A stretch of 8,091 nucleotides of DNA from Spirochaetota bacterium. GTDB lineage: Bacteria; Spirochaetota; Spirochaetia; Treponematales; UBA12059. This document shows, one piece after another, positions 1-7,256 of the stretch (positions are counted from its first letter, which is position 1; each line of letters opens with the position of its first letter). The DNA lies in NCBI GenBank assembly GCA_029565815.1, contig JAKQNL010000196.1, positions 1 through 8,091 of the forward strand. The letters are read 5' to 3'. Both the position numbers and the translations under genes were made by a program. The notes under the pieces are model-generated. The model was not told where the DNA came from. It saw only the letters and a list, made by a program, of their open reading frames with translations, and ran no database searches.

Positions 1-539
1 GCAAAAATCCACTGGAAGCGAAACGCCGCATCGGCTACGTAAGCGACAACCCGGAAATTTTCGCAAAGCTCAAGGCCAGTGAGTACCTGAACTTTGTAGC
101 CGATGTGTACGGCGTAGGAACCGCCGATCGCCGCGATCGCATCGACCGATACGCAAGCCTGTTCGGCATCAAGGATGTGCTTGCTTCCAGCATAGGTAGC
201 TTTTCCCACGGCATGAAGCAAAAGCTTGTGGTAACGGCAAGCCTCCTTCACGATCCGGACAACTGGATACTGGACGAGCCCATGGTCGGCCTGGATCCAA
301 AATCCGCCTTTGCCCTTAAGGAACTGATGCGCGAACGGGCACAGGCCGGAAAGCTCGTGTTCTTTTCCACCCACGTCATGGAGGTGGCCGAGCACTTGTG
401 CGACCGGCTTGCCATCATCAACAAGGGCGCCATCATATTTACAGGAACCCTGGCTGAGCTCAAGGCGCGCGAGGGCGCGGATGGATCGCTTGAGAAGCTC
501 TTCCTGGAGCTGGTAGACGACAAGGAGGCCAGTTCATGA
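1..539 (+). CDS. ABC transporter ATP-binding protein, C-terminal part (5' end outside window)
   Basis: This is the nucleotide-binding subunit of an ABC exporter; it hydrolyses ATP in the cytoplasm to drive the membrane subunit encoded next. The reading frame is open from base 3, so the gene begins upstream and Walker A is not in the window. Visible in order are the Q-loop region (GYVSDNPEIF, near 45-62, with no glutamine at the usual place), the ABC signature FSHGMKQK (201-224), Walker B ending in ILDEP with catalytic Asp-Glu at 273-278, the D-loop GLDP, and the switch histidine in FFSTH (His at 372-374). The SHGMKQK signature and short C-terminus fit the ABC-2/NatA-like export group rather than importers. 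The stop codon overlaps the permease start as ATGA, indicating translational coupling. The substrate cannot be told from sequence. The GTG at 105 is an internal valine, not a start. Family assignment is very secure. Confidence 0.95.
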   Translation, partial: KNPLEAKRRIGYVSDNPEIFAKLKASEYLNFVADVYGVGTADRRDRIDRYASLFGIKDVLASSIGSFSHGMKQKLVVTASLLHDPDNWILDEPMVGLDPKSAFALKELMRERAQAGKLVFFSTHVMEVAEHLCDRLAIINKGAIIFTGTLAELKAREGADGSLEKLFLELVDDKEASS

Positions 540-2221
540 AAGTGTTCCTAAGCCTCCTAAGCCTGTACCTGCGCGGCTTTTACAACCTGCCGGGGAAAAA
601 GGCCGCAGGAACAAAACCGAGCTTTAAGGACAAGTTAAAAACCGTCGGCATAGCCATCCTCGCGGTCTTCTTGCTTGTGGACTTTGCCGTCATATTCATA
701 TTTATTAACATAGGTTTGTACGACGCCCTGGCTCCTGCCGGCCTTCAGGGCATCGTGCTCCTCAACATTGCCATTCTGGCTTCGGCGCTAACGCTTGTAA
801 TCGGCTTTCTTACTGCGCTGTCCACCTACTTTATGTCGGACATGGAGCTGTTCCTTTTATCCATGCCCATACAGCCCCGGGCGCTTTTTGGCGCTAAATT
901 CAGCGCTCTGTATTTGAGCGAAGCAGCGCTGTCCCTATTCTTCATGGTTACGACCATGGTCATATTCGGTATCAGAGAATCGCCGCCCTTCATGTTCTAT
1001 GTGTGGGGAACGCTGGCCGCCTTGCTCTTACCCATGGTGCCCCTGGCTCTATCCTACCTGGTGCTCATACCACTCCTTAAAGGCCTGCGCTTCCTACGCA
1101 ACAAACAGGTGATGTTCCTTATCAGCGGACTAATGGGCATGGCCTTGGGCGTCGGCTTTAACCTGTATTACCAGGGCATGATGAGCCATCTATCCGACCC
1201 TGCATGGATTTCGGAAAACCTGGGCGGGCCAAACTCGCTGGTAGTCCGCCTTGGGCAGGCATATCCGCCGGCCATGTTCATGGTACAAGCCATGACCGAA
1301 CCAGTCTCCCTGAACGCCATCCTTTCCATGCTCGCGATGGCCGCCTTGTGCGTCGCTGGCCCCATCCTGCTCATAAGCCTGTGCTCCGGCGTGTACGCAA
1401 AAAGCCTGCTAGGATTCAGCGAATCCCATGTCAAAAAGCTCAGCAAAAAAGACGCGCAGCATTTTTTAAACACCCGCATCAAGGCCGGTTCCACCATGCT
1501 GTCCCTTATCAAGCGCGAGGTGCGCGGCATGAACCGCGAGCCAGTGTACCTCCTCAACGGGCCAATGATCATACTCATCATGCCGCTTATCATGGGCATC
1601 ATGTTGTTCGCGCAAAAAGACGCGTTTCTCAACGACCCGGACTTCGCTCCCATTCTGGCCATGTTTGCCCAAGGCAAAGGCGTCATCGTAGCTGCCCTTG
1701 CAGGCGTGTTTTTAGGATCCAGCACCAGCATCACCTGCACCGCGTTATCCAGGGACGCAAAGGCTTTGTACTTCATCAAAAGCCTGCCGATTAGCGCATG
1801 GTCGTACATGGCCGCCAAACTGGTGCACGGCCTTTTGTTTGCCCTCATAGGCGCGCTGGTCGGGCCCGTGCTCATAGGTATGGTTTTAAAACTGAGCACC
1901 CTGCGGATAGCCGGCGCGGTGTTCATCGCCCTGTCCATGTCGGCTTTACTTAACCTGTTGGGCCTGTGGCTGGACACGGCAAACCCGCGCCTGTCATGGG
2001 ACAACCCGGTAGCCGCCATGAAGCAGAACCCGAACTCGATGATAGCCGTGCTTGCGGACATGGTCATAGTCGGCCTGGTAGGCTTTCTTGCATTCAAAAC
2101 CGGCATGAGCGACACCCAAGCCGTCCTGTACCTGGGACTGCTTCCGCTCGTCGTTTTTGCTCTGCTCCTCTTGCCTTACCCGCGCTACGCCGCACAACGG
2201 CTTGCATCCATAGACGCGTAG
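536..2221 (+). CDS. ABC exporter permease subunit (PF16949-like 'ABC_tran_2' family)
   Basis: This 561-residue polytopic inner-membrane protein is the presumed transmembrane partner of the preceding ATPase. About ten to twelve hydrophobic segments are visible. Clear ones lie near residues 35-60, 72-97, 120-146, 150-180, 190-212, 260-290, 340-362, 385-405, 425-450, 455-475, 500-520 and 530-553. Between late segments sits NPRLSWDNP (483-491) followed by MKQNPN (495-500), a pattern I recall from the large putative ABC permease family PF16949; the exact family name is from memory. The ATG at 536 is chosen because AAGGAGG lies at 522-528 with a 7-nt spacer and the start overlaps the upstream stop (ATGA). 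The gene ends in TAG just before a strong terminator, so the ATPase-permease pair closes a transcription unit. The length suggests one full permease rather than two half-size ones. The transported substrate is unknown. Confidence 0.88.
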   Translation: MKVFLSLLSLYLRGFYNLPGKKAAGTKPSFKDKLKTVGIAILAVFLLVDFAVIFIFINIGLYDALAPAGLQGIVLLNIAILASALTLVIGFLTALSTYFMSDMELFLLSMPIQPRALFGAKFSALYLSEAALSLFFMVTTMVIFGIRESPPFMFYVWGTLAALLLPMVPLALSYLVLIPLLKGLRFLRNKQVMFLISGLMGMALGVGFNLYYQGMMSHLSDPAWISENLGGPNSLVVRLGQAYPPAMFMVQAMTEPVSLNAILSMLAMAALCVAGPILLISLCSGVYAKSLLGFSESHVKKLSKKDAQHFLNTRIKAGSTMLSLIKREVRGMNREPVYLLNGPMIILIMPLIMGIMLFAQKDAFLNDPDFAPILAMFAQGKGVIVAALAGVFLGSSTSITCTALSRDAKALYFIKSLPISAWSYMAAKLVHGLLFALIGALVGPVLIGMVLKLSTLRIAGAVFIALSMSALLNLLGLWLDTANPRLSWDNPVAAMKQNPNSMIAVLADMVIVGLVGFLAFKTGMSDTQAVLYLGLLPLVVFALLLLPYPRYAAQRLASIDA

Positions 2222-2233
2222 ACAATACGTGTT

Positions 2234-2261
2234 ACGGCCCCTGTGGCGAGGGGCCGTTTTT
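2234..2261 (+). terminator. Rho-independent terminator after the ABC exporter genes
   Basis: A perfect 9-bp stem, ACGGCCCCT (2234-2242) with AGGGGCCGT (2249-2257), encloses a 6-nt loop GTGGCG and runs straight into TTTTT (2257-2261), followed by GTCT. It starts 12 nt past the permease stop. It should separate the exporter transcript from ygiQ, which begins only 16 nt beyond the T-run. Confidence 0.9.
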
Positions 2262-2264
2262 GTC

Positions 2265-2270
2265 TATACT
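2265..2270 (+). promoter_or_regulatory. Candidate -10 box for a leaderless ygiQ transcript
   Basis: TATACT matches the sigma-70 -10 consensus at five of six positions and ends 7 nt before the ygiQ ATG at 2278, so transcription could start at or within a base or two of the initiation codon. The -35 region would fall inside the terminator hairpin (about 2241-2247, around CTGTGG), where only a poor match is seen. The call rests on position and on the absence of a Shine-Dalgarno before ygiQ. Confidence 0.4.
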
Positions 2271-2277
2271 CCGTACT

Positions 2278-4134
2278 ATGCCTTTTTTACCGACCACCAA
2301 AGCCGAGCTACAAGCCCGCGCACTAGCACAACCGGATTTCATTTTCGTAAGCGGCGACGCATACGTTGACCACCCAAGTTTCGGCGCGGCCATCATGACT
2401 AGGCTTTTGGAAAGCAAAGGCTACAGCGTCGCCGTGCTGGCCCGGCCGGACCCTTCGGACGTGGAAACCTTCCGCTGTCTTGGCAAACCCCGGCTTGCGT
2501 TTCTGGTCACTTCGGGGGCCATAGACTCCATGGTGATGAACTACACCGCAAACCGCAGGCTGCGCTCCGATGACGACTATGCCCCAGGCGGAGACCCCTG
2601 CCTGTGCCGCGGACCGGACGGCTCGATACATCCATACATGCAAAACGGCGCACAGGCCCGCGCAAGGCCAGACAGAGCACTGATCGCGTACTGCGGAAAA
2701 TGCCGGGAAGCCTTTAAGGGCGTAACCATCATAGCAGGCGGATTGGAAGCGTCGCTACGCCGCTTGTCCCACTACGACTACGTTTCGGATACGGTTAGAA
2801 AACCCATCATCCTGGATGCAAAGGCAGATCTTGTAATCTACGGTATGGGCGAGCGGCAAATACTGGAAGCGGCCAAACGGCTTTCTGCCCAGCCGGATCA
2901 CCCAAAGCCATCCCAGCTCCTACGCGGCATAGCCGGAACCGTGTGGCGAACTGGCAAAGCCGACGATGTCCCACAAGGTACACAGTTCCTGCCGCCGCAT
3001 GAAGAAGCCGCCGCGGACAAGGCTAGCTTTGCCCGGTCCTTTGCCATGCAGTACCGAGCCACCGACCCAGGCGCCGCCGTAATGCTGGCAGAACAAGCGG
3101 CCGGCCAGTTTGTCGTGCAGGAGGCTCCGGAAAAAGCCATAAGCCAGGCCGAGATGGACGAGGTATACGCCCTGCCCTTTATGCGCCTTGCCCATCCTGC
3201 ATACAAAGCCTACGGAGGCGTTCCTGCCCTTAGCGAGGTTAAATTTTCTATAACATCCAGCCGCGGCTGTTACGGAGCTTGTGCGTTCTGCGCCCTGGCT
3301 TTTCACCAGGGGCGCGTGGTAAGCGGCCGCTCCAGGCAATCCATAGTCGCCGAAGGCACAGCCCTTGCGCAGGATGCGGCCTTCAAGGGCTACATACACG
3401 ACGTGGGCGGACCCACGGCCAACTTCCGCGGGCCTGCATGCGAGCGCCAGGACAAGGGTTCGTGCTGCGTGGACCGCCGATGCCTGGCTCCATCGCCCTG
3501 CCCGTCGCTACGGGTAGACCACCGCGAGTACCTTGGCATACTGCGGGCATTGCGGGCCATACCCGGCGTGGCAAAAGTGTTCATACGCTCCGGCCTGCGC
3601 TTCGACTACATCATGGCCGACAAAGACGACAGCTTCCTTCGCGAACTGGCCGAACACCACGTATCCGGCCAGCTCAAAGTAGCCCCGGAGCATGTATCCG
3701 AGCGCGTGCTATCGATTATGGGCAAAGCGCCCCACCGCGTGTACGACGCATTCGCGCGGCGCTGGGCGGATATCAACAACAAGCTTGGCCTTAAGCAGTA
3801 CCTGGTGCCGTACTTCATCGCGTCCCACCCAGGCGCCACCCTGGACGATGCCATAGAGCTGGCTTGCTACCTGCGGGATGCCGGCTTTGTCCCCGACCAG
3901 GTGCAGGATTTTTACCCGACACCCGGAACCCTTGCCACAGCCATGTACCACAGCGGCCTGGATCCGCTTACCATGAACGAGGTCTATGTAGCCAAAGGCG
4001 CGCGCGAACGGTCCATGCAGCGTGCCCTTTTGCAGTACAACAAGCCGGAAAACCGGGCCTTGGTGATCGAAGCGCTGAGGACTGCCGGACGCACGGATTT
4101 GATTGGCTCCGGGCCTGAATGCCTGGCACGGTAA
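2278..4134 (+). CDS. ygiQ: YgiQ family radical SAM protein
   Basis: A 618-residue member of the YgiQ (UPF0313) family, predicted cytoplasmic iron-sulfur enzymes using S-adenosylmethionine; the reaction is not established to my knowledge. The N-terminal domain has family landmarks: MPFLPTTKAEL at the start, SGDAYVDHPSFG, GGLEASLRRLSHYDYVSDTVR, and YGMGER. The radical SAM cluster motif CxxxCxxC is C331, C335, C338 (SSRGCYGACAFC). A second cysteine set, C388-x8-C397-x4-C402-x5-C408, has the same spacing I recall for E. coli YgiQ and may bind another cluster. The C-terminal part carries LKVAPEH, YLVPYFIASHPG, VQDFYPTPGTLATAMY and a final LIGS. The ATG at 2278 is preferred because it gives the family's usual N-terminus. 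It has no Shine-Dalgarno; an upstream in-frame TTG at 2260 lies in the terminator T-run and is unlikely. The protein is shorter than E. coli YgiQ but close to Gram-positive forms, with an extra segment near residues 105-124. Confidence 0.95.
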   Translation: MPFLPTTKAELQARALAQPDFIFVSGDAYVDHPSFGAAIMTRLLESKGYSVAVLARPDPSDVETFRCLGKPRLAFLVTSGAIDSMVMNYTANRRLRSDDDYAPGGDPCLCRGPDGSIHPYMQNGAQARARPDRALIAYCGKCREAFKGVTIIAGGLEASLRRLSHYDYVSDTVRKPIILDAKADLVIYGMGERQILEAAKRLSAQPDHPKPSQLLRGIAGTVWRTGKADDVPQGTQFLPPHEEAAADKASFARSFAMQYRATDPGAAVMLAEQAAGQFVVQEAPEKAISQAEMDEVYALPFMRLAHPAYKAYGGVPALSEVKFSITSSRGCYGACAFCALAFHQGRVVSGRSRQSIVAEGTALAQDAAFKGYIHDVGGPTANFRGPACERQDKGSCCVDRRCLAPSPCPSLRVDHREYLGILRALRAIPGVAKVFIRSGLRFDYIMADKDDSFLRELAEHHVSGQLKVAPEHVSERVLSIMGKAPHRVYDAFARRWADINNKLGLKQYLVPYFIASHPGATLDDAIELACYLRDAGFVPDQVQDFYPTPGTLATAMYHSGLDPLTMNEVYVAKGARERSMQRALLQYNKPENRALVIEALRTAGRTDLIGSGPECLAR

Positions 4135-4163
4135 AAAATGTCTTGTGTTACGAAGCAAACACA

Positions 4164-4193
4164 TTGAGTAACCTTGTATAGTTTCCGTATATT
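4164..4193 (+). promoter_or_regulatory. Candidate sigma-70 promoter for the M16 peptidase gene
   Basis: TTGAGT (4164-4169, -35-like) and TATATT (4188-4193, -10-like) are separated by 18 bp, which puts transcription start near 4200 and leaves a leader of about 36 nt. A second -10-like box, TATAGT, lies at 4177-4182 but has no matching -35. No clear terminator is seen after ygiQ, so some read-through is possible. Ribosome binding site AGGAG is at 4227-4231, 5 nt before the ATG. Confidence 0.5.
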
Positions 4194-4203
4194 CTCTACA
4201 AGG
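4172..4203. repeat. 7-bp dyad across the -10 region, possible operator
   Basis: CCTTGTA (4172-4178) and its exact reverse complement TACAAGG (4197-4203) are 18 bp apart, with half-site centres 25 bp apart. The pair brackets the candidate -10 box and start site, where a dimeric repressor or similar factor could act. A perfect 7-bp dyad can arise by chance, and no regulator is recognised for it. Confidence 0.35.
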
Positions 4204-4236
4204 CGACTATAAGCATACCGAGTTTTAGGAGTTTCC

Positions 4237-7167
4237 ATGAGAGTAGCCGGAAAATATTTGTACCTGGTTATCGTAACAGTGCTCATACTGTCTTCGTGCG
4301 TAGGCTCGCCTGGCCAAGCGCCGCAAAGCGATCAGAGCACGCAAGGGGCGGCCCCAGCCGCAAGCAACAATTCGGGTAGCGCACCGCAAGCGTCAACGCT
4401 ACCATCCACACTACCGGGCGGCACAGGCTATGCCCTAAGCGACCCCCTGCCCCTTGCGCCGGAACTAACCAAAGAGGTACTGCCCAACGGCCTTACCCTG
4501 TATGTGCGCGCAAACGGCAATCCAGGCGGCAGAGCCATCATGTACCTGGTGGTGGCCGGTGGCTCATCGGTGGAGCGGGACGACGAGCTTGGCTACGCCC
4601 ACTTTGTGGAACACATGGCTTTTAACGGCACAAAAAGCTTTCCGGAAAACGAGCTGGTTACCTACATGCGTTCCATAGGCATGGCTTTCGGTGCCGAGGT
4701 AAACGCATACACAGCCCGCGAAGAAACCCTGTACTCCCTGGAAGTTCCAAGCCGTGACGCGCAAACGCTTGCTACCGGCTTAAAAATATTGCGCGAGTGG
4801 GCACAGGATATCAGCTTTGATCCGGTCGAGGTGGAAAAGGAAAAAGGCGTCATCCTGGAAGAACGCCGTGCCAGCCTTGGCCCCGACGGAGATGCGCTTG
4901 CACGGGAAATGCCCGTACTGCTTGCAGGATCCCGGCATGCGCTGCGCGATCCTATAGGCACCGAGGAATCCATACGCGGCGCAACTGCCGAAAGACTGCG
5001 CGCATTTTACCAGCGCAGTTACCGGCCGGAACACATGGCTGTCATCATCGTTGGCGACATAAACCCGGCCGCCATAGCAAGTGCGGTGGAAAGCGAATTT
5101 ACCTTTACCAATGCCGACGGGATTCGACAGGAGCGCACACTGTTCCCCGTGCAGGCAAGCAAGGATATGGGTTTTACCGCCACCTTCAGGCCGGACTTCC
5201 GATCATCAATCGTACACTATGAAAAAATTGTCCCATACCAACCGGAAGTGGTCATAGGCGATTACATAGAGCTTTTGAAGATACGCATAGCCGCCGAGGC
5301 GATAAAAATTCGCCTAGCCGATCTTTCCAGAACGGGCGACAAGGCCTGGCGGGAAGCATATTTTGACGACGACTATTTTTTCGGGCTTACAAGATTGTAC
5401 GCATTCAGCATAGCCACCCAGGAAGGCAAAGAAGCAAGCGGTTTTGCAGACCTGGCGGTGGAAGTTGAACGCTTGCGCCTGCACGGCCTTACGAACAGCG
5501 AATTTACCCGCACCGTGGAAGCCTGGCGCAAATGGTTAAGTACCCTTAACTACGAAGACCAAGACCTTAAAAGCCGCAGTTTTGCCGACGAATACACCCG
5601 CAACTTCATGTACGGCGAACCGGTTCCAGGCATCATCAACGAGCGCGTGTACATAAAGCGCACCCTGGACAGCATAAGCCTAGAAGACATGAACGCAGCA
5701 TGCAGGCTTATCCTTGGGGCGGACGAAGGCTTTGTCGCCGTTAGGGCAAAAGCCGCGAGCCCTATCGACAGCATAAACGAATCAGCATTTGCAAAGATTC
5801 TGGCAGACGCGCGGGCTATGAAACCGGCCATGCTGGAAACCAGCGGTTCCGTTATGGGATTGTTCGATTCGATGCCGGAACCCGGAACCGTCAGCTTTGA
5901 AACCAAGCACCCGAACGGCATAACCCAGCTAACGTTGTCCAACGGCGCTACTGTCCTTCTTAAACCTACCTCCTACGACAACGACGCTATCACCTTCGCC
6001 GCATGGTCGCCCGGCGGCTACGCGTCCATGCCCGTTTCGCGCTATTACGCTGCATCGTTTGCAGACACCCTGCTTGCGGCAAGCGGCCTGGGAGCTTTGG
6101 ACGCTGTGCGCCTGGAAGAGTTGACCGCGGGCAAAAGCGTCGGCGTTGGCTGGACCATTTCCGAAAGCGCAGAGTACCTGTATGGAAAAACCACCACGGC
6201 CGATCTGGAAACCTTCATGCGCATGGTGTACCTAAACGCAGCGGAACAAGGCCGCGATGCAGGATCGTTCTATGTCCAGCGCAAGCGTTTCATGGACCAG
6301 CTGGATAGCATGGCCGGCCAAAGCGATTATCTGTTCCAATCCAGATCCATGAGCCATCTATACGGAAACAACCCACGTTTAAAACCTATAACATCTGACG
6401 ATATAGCCAGCCTGGAATTTGATCAGGTACGCGATCTGGTTCACGCCCAATTCGCCTGTGCTTCCGACTTTACCTACATTTTTGTTGGCGACTTTAACCT
6501 TGGCGTTGCACGAGATCTGGCAGCAAAATACATAGGCGCTATTCCTAGCGGCAGTCCAAGCAGCGTACAGTGGGTAGAAGCCCTTCGTCCGCGAAGCGGG
6601 CCAGCCGAGCGATTGGACATCGCGGTCGGAACGGAGGAACGCTCCAGCGTGCGCATGATATGGGCGGGCGAAAGCGAATGGAGCTGGCAGCGCGAAGAAT
6701 CATTGGGCCTTTTGGCGATCGCGCTGAACAACCGGCTATTGGACGCACTGCGCGAAGACCTTGGGGGAACCTATGTGGTCAACGTGGAAAGCGCATTCCA
6801 AAAACTGCCGGTTCAGCAATTTTCGCTCACCGTCAGCTTCGACTGCGCCCCGGACCGTGCCGACGAACTCATCGCGAAGGTGCAGGAAGAAATTGCATCG
6901 TTCTTGAACGGAACCATGGATAGCCGCTATGCGGACCAGGCTCGCGTGTTGGCTCAAAGAAGCTACGACGGCCGCTTGCGGACCAACGACCTGTGGCTGA
7001 ACGAAATGCTGCGCTCCGTAAGCCTTGGCCTGAACTTCGAGATACCCGCCCGAGCGAGGGAAACCATCCTGCTTGCAAGCTACGATAAGCTGCAAGCGCT
7101 GGCCACCGAGCTAATAAAGCCGGAACGCTTATTTGTATACGTCCTTAAACCTGCACGCATTCAATAA
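4237..7167 (+). CDS. M16 family zinc metallopeptidase lipoprotein (PqqL-like)
   Basis: A 976-residue secreted peptidase of the M16 (insulinase/pitrilysin) clan. Residues 1-21 form a lipoprotein signal: short basic start MRVAGK, hydrophobic core, lipobox LSSC with the lipidated Cys21. A low-complexity Ser/Ala/Gln/Pro linker follows to about residue 65. The active half starts near 80; its inverted zinc motif HFVEH is H122-E125-H126, and the third metal ligand is probably E209 in EKEKGVILEERR (E202 is the other conserved acid). An M16 C-type domain begins near 250 (YQRSYRPEHMAVIIVGDINP). The second, non-catalytic half begins near 560 (LSNGATVLLKPTSYDNDAITF), lacks HxxEH, and includes FVGDFNLG near 748. 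The layout and the HFVEHMAFNGT and VNAYTAREETLY stretches resemble PqqL-type peptidases of about 930 residues, which degrade peptides in the cell envelope. It is not expected to make PQQ, since no pqq genes are near. The start is supported by AGGAG 5 nt upstream. The membrane it sits in and its substrate are unknown. Confidence 0.93.
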   Translation: MRVAGKYLYLVIVTVLILSSCVGSPGQAPQSDQSTQGAAPAASNNSGSAPQASTLPSTLPGGTGYALSDPLPLAPELTKEVLPNGLTLYVRANGNPGGRAIMYLVVAGGSSVERDDELGYAHFVEHMAFNGTKSFPENELVTYMRSIGMAFGAEVNAYTAREETLYSLEVPSRDAQTLATGLKILREWAQDISFDPVEVEKEKGVILEERRASLGPDGDALAREMPVLLAGSRHALRDPIGTEESIRGATAERLRAFYQRSYRPEHMAVIIVGDINPAAIASAVESEFTFTNADGIRQERTLFPVQASKDMGFTATFRPDFRSSIVHYEKIVPYQPEVVIGDYIELLKIRIAAEAIKIRLADLSRTGDKAWREAYFDDDYFFGLTRLYAFSIATQEGKEASGFADLAVEVERLRLHGLTNSEFTRTVEAWRKWLSTLNYEDQDLKSRSFADEYTRNFMYGEPVPGIINERVYIKRTLDSISLEDMNAACRLILGADEGFVAVRAKAASPIDSINESAFAKILADARAMKPAMLETSGSVMGLFDSMPEPGTVSFETKHPNGITQLTLSNGATVLLKPTSYDNDAITFAAWSPGGYASMPVSRYYAASFADTLLAASGLGALDAVRLEELTAGKSVGVGWTISESAEYLYGKTTTADLETFMRMVYLNAAEQGRDAGSFYVQRKRFMDQLDSMAGQSDYLFQSRSMSHLYGNNPRLKPITSDDIASLEFDQVRDLVHAQFACASDFTYIFVGDFNLGVARDLAAKYIGAIPSGSPSSVQWVEALRPRSGPAERLDIAVGTEERSSVRMIWAGESEWSWQREESLGLLAIALNNRLLDALREDLGGTYVVNVESAFQKLPVQQFSLTVSFDCAPDRADELIAKVQEEIASFLNGTMDSRYADQARVLAQRSYDGRLRTNDLWLNEMLRSVSLGLNFEIPARARETILLASYDKLQALATELIKPERLFVYVLKPARIQ

Positions 7168-7180
7168 CAAGTACAACGAA

Positions 7181-7238
7181 AGCGCGCGCGACAATAAATA
7201 AAAGTTCGCGCGCGACAATATAAACAGTCGCGCGCGCT
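7181..7238. repeat. Three alternating-CG tracts with AT-rich spacers between convergent genes
   Basis: CGCGCGCGACAATA occurs at 7183-7196 and again exactly at 7207-7220, 24 bp apart; a third tract, TCGCGCGCGCT (7228-7238), is the exact reverse complement of AGCGCGCGCGA (7181-7191). The middle tract TCGCGCGCGA (7206-7215) is self-complementary. Any two neighbouring tracts can form a 9-bp stem, and the outer two an 11-bp stem. The spacers are AT-rich (ATAAATAAAAGTT and ATATAAACAG). The block lies in the 89-bp gap between the M16 peptidase and the response-regulator gene. Confidence 0.85.
7193..7236 (-). terminator. Candidate terminator for the response-regulator gene
   Basis: Read on the minus strand, CGCGCGCGA (complement of 7228-7236), a 12-nt loop and TCGCGCGCG (complement of 7207-7215) form a 9-bp GC-only stem apart from one terminal A-T pair. 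After one further base pair-size gap comes the T-rich stretch ACTTTTATTTATTG (complement of 7193-7206). It lies 20 nt past the stop of the response-regulator gene. The T-tract is broken, so termination may be partial. No comparable T-run follows the hairpins on the plus strand. Confidence 0.45.
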
Positions 7239-7256
7239 ACCAGGCGTTGGCTGCTT

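Noticed and set aside
45..62. Missing Q-loop glutamine as evidence of a defective ATPase
   Set aside because: Export-type ABC ATPases of this SHGMKQK group often show other residues here, and all the other catalytic motifs in the window are intact.
1168..2115. Long open frame (315 codons) on the minus strand inside the permease gene
   Set aside because: The predicted protein has no recognisable domain and lies wholly opposite a membrane-protein gene with clear family features. Such antisense frames are expected in GC-rich coding DNA.
1966..2277. N-terminal extension of ygiQ reaching back into the permease gene
   Set aside because: The frame is open, but the extension would cross the terminator, is Arg/Pro-rich and resembles no domain. 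The family N-terminus begins at the ATG at 2278.
3279..3794. 171-codon plus-strand frame overlapping ygiQ
   Set aside because: It is Arg/His/Pro-rich and is an out-of-frame shadow of the well-supported radical SAM gene.
4237..7167. Gene for PQQ cofactor biosynthesis
   Set aside because: The similarity to PqqL is at the peptidase-family level, and no other pqq genes are nearby, so a role in PQQ synthesis is not supported.
7181..7238. CRISPR array
   Set aside because: The repeats are 9-14 bp of alternating CG with spacers of 10-14 bp, far from CRISPR repeat and spacer sizes, and no cas genes are present.
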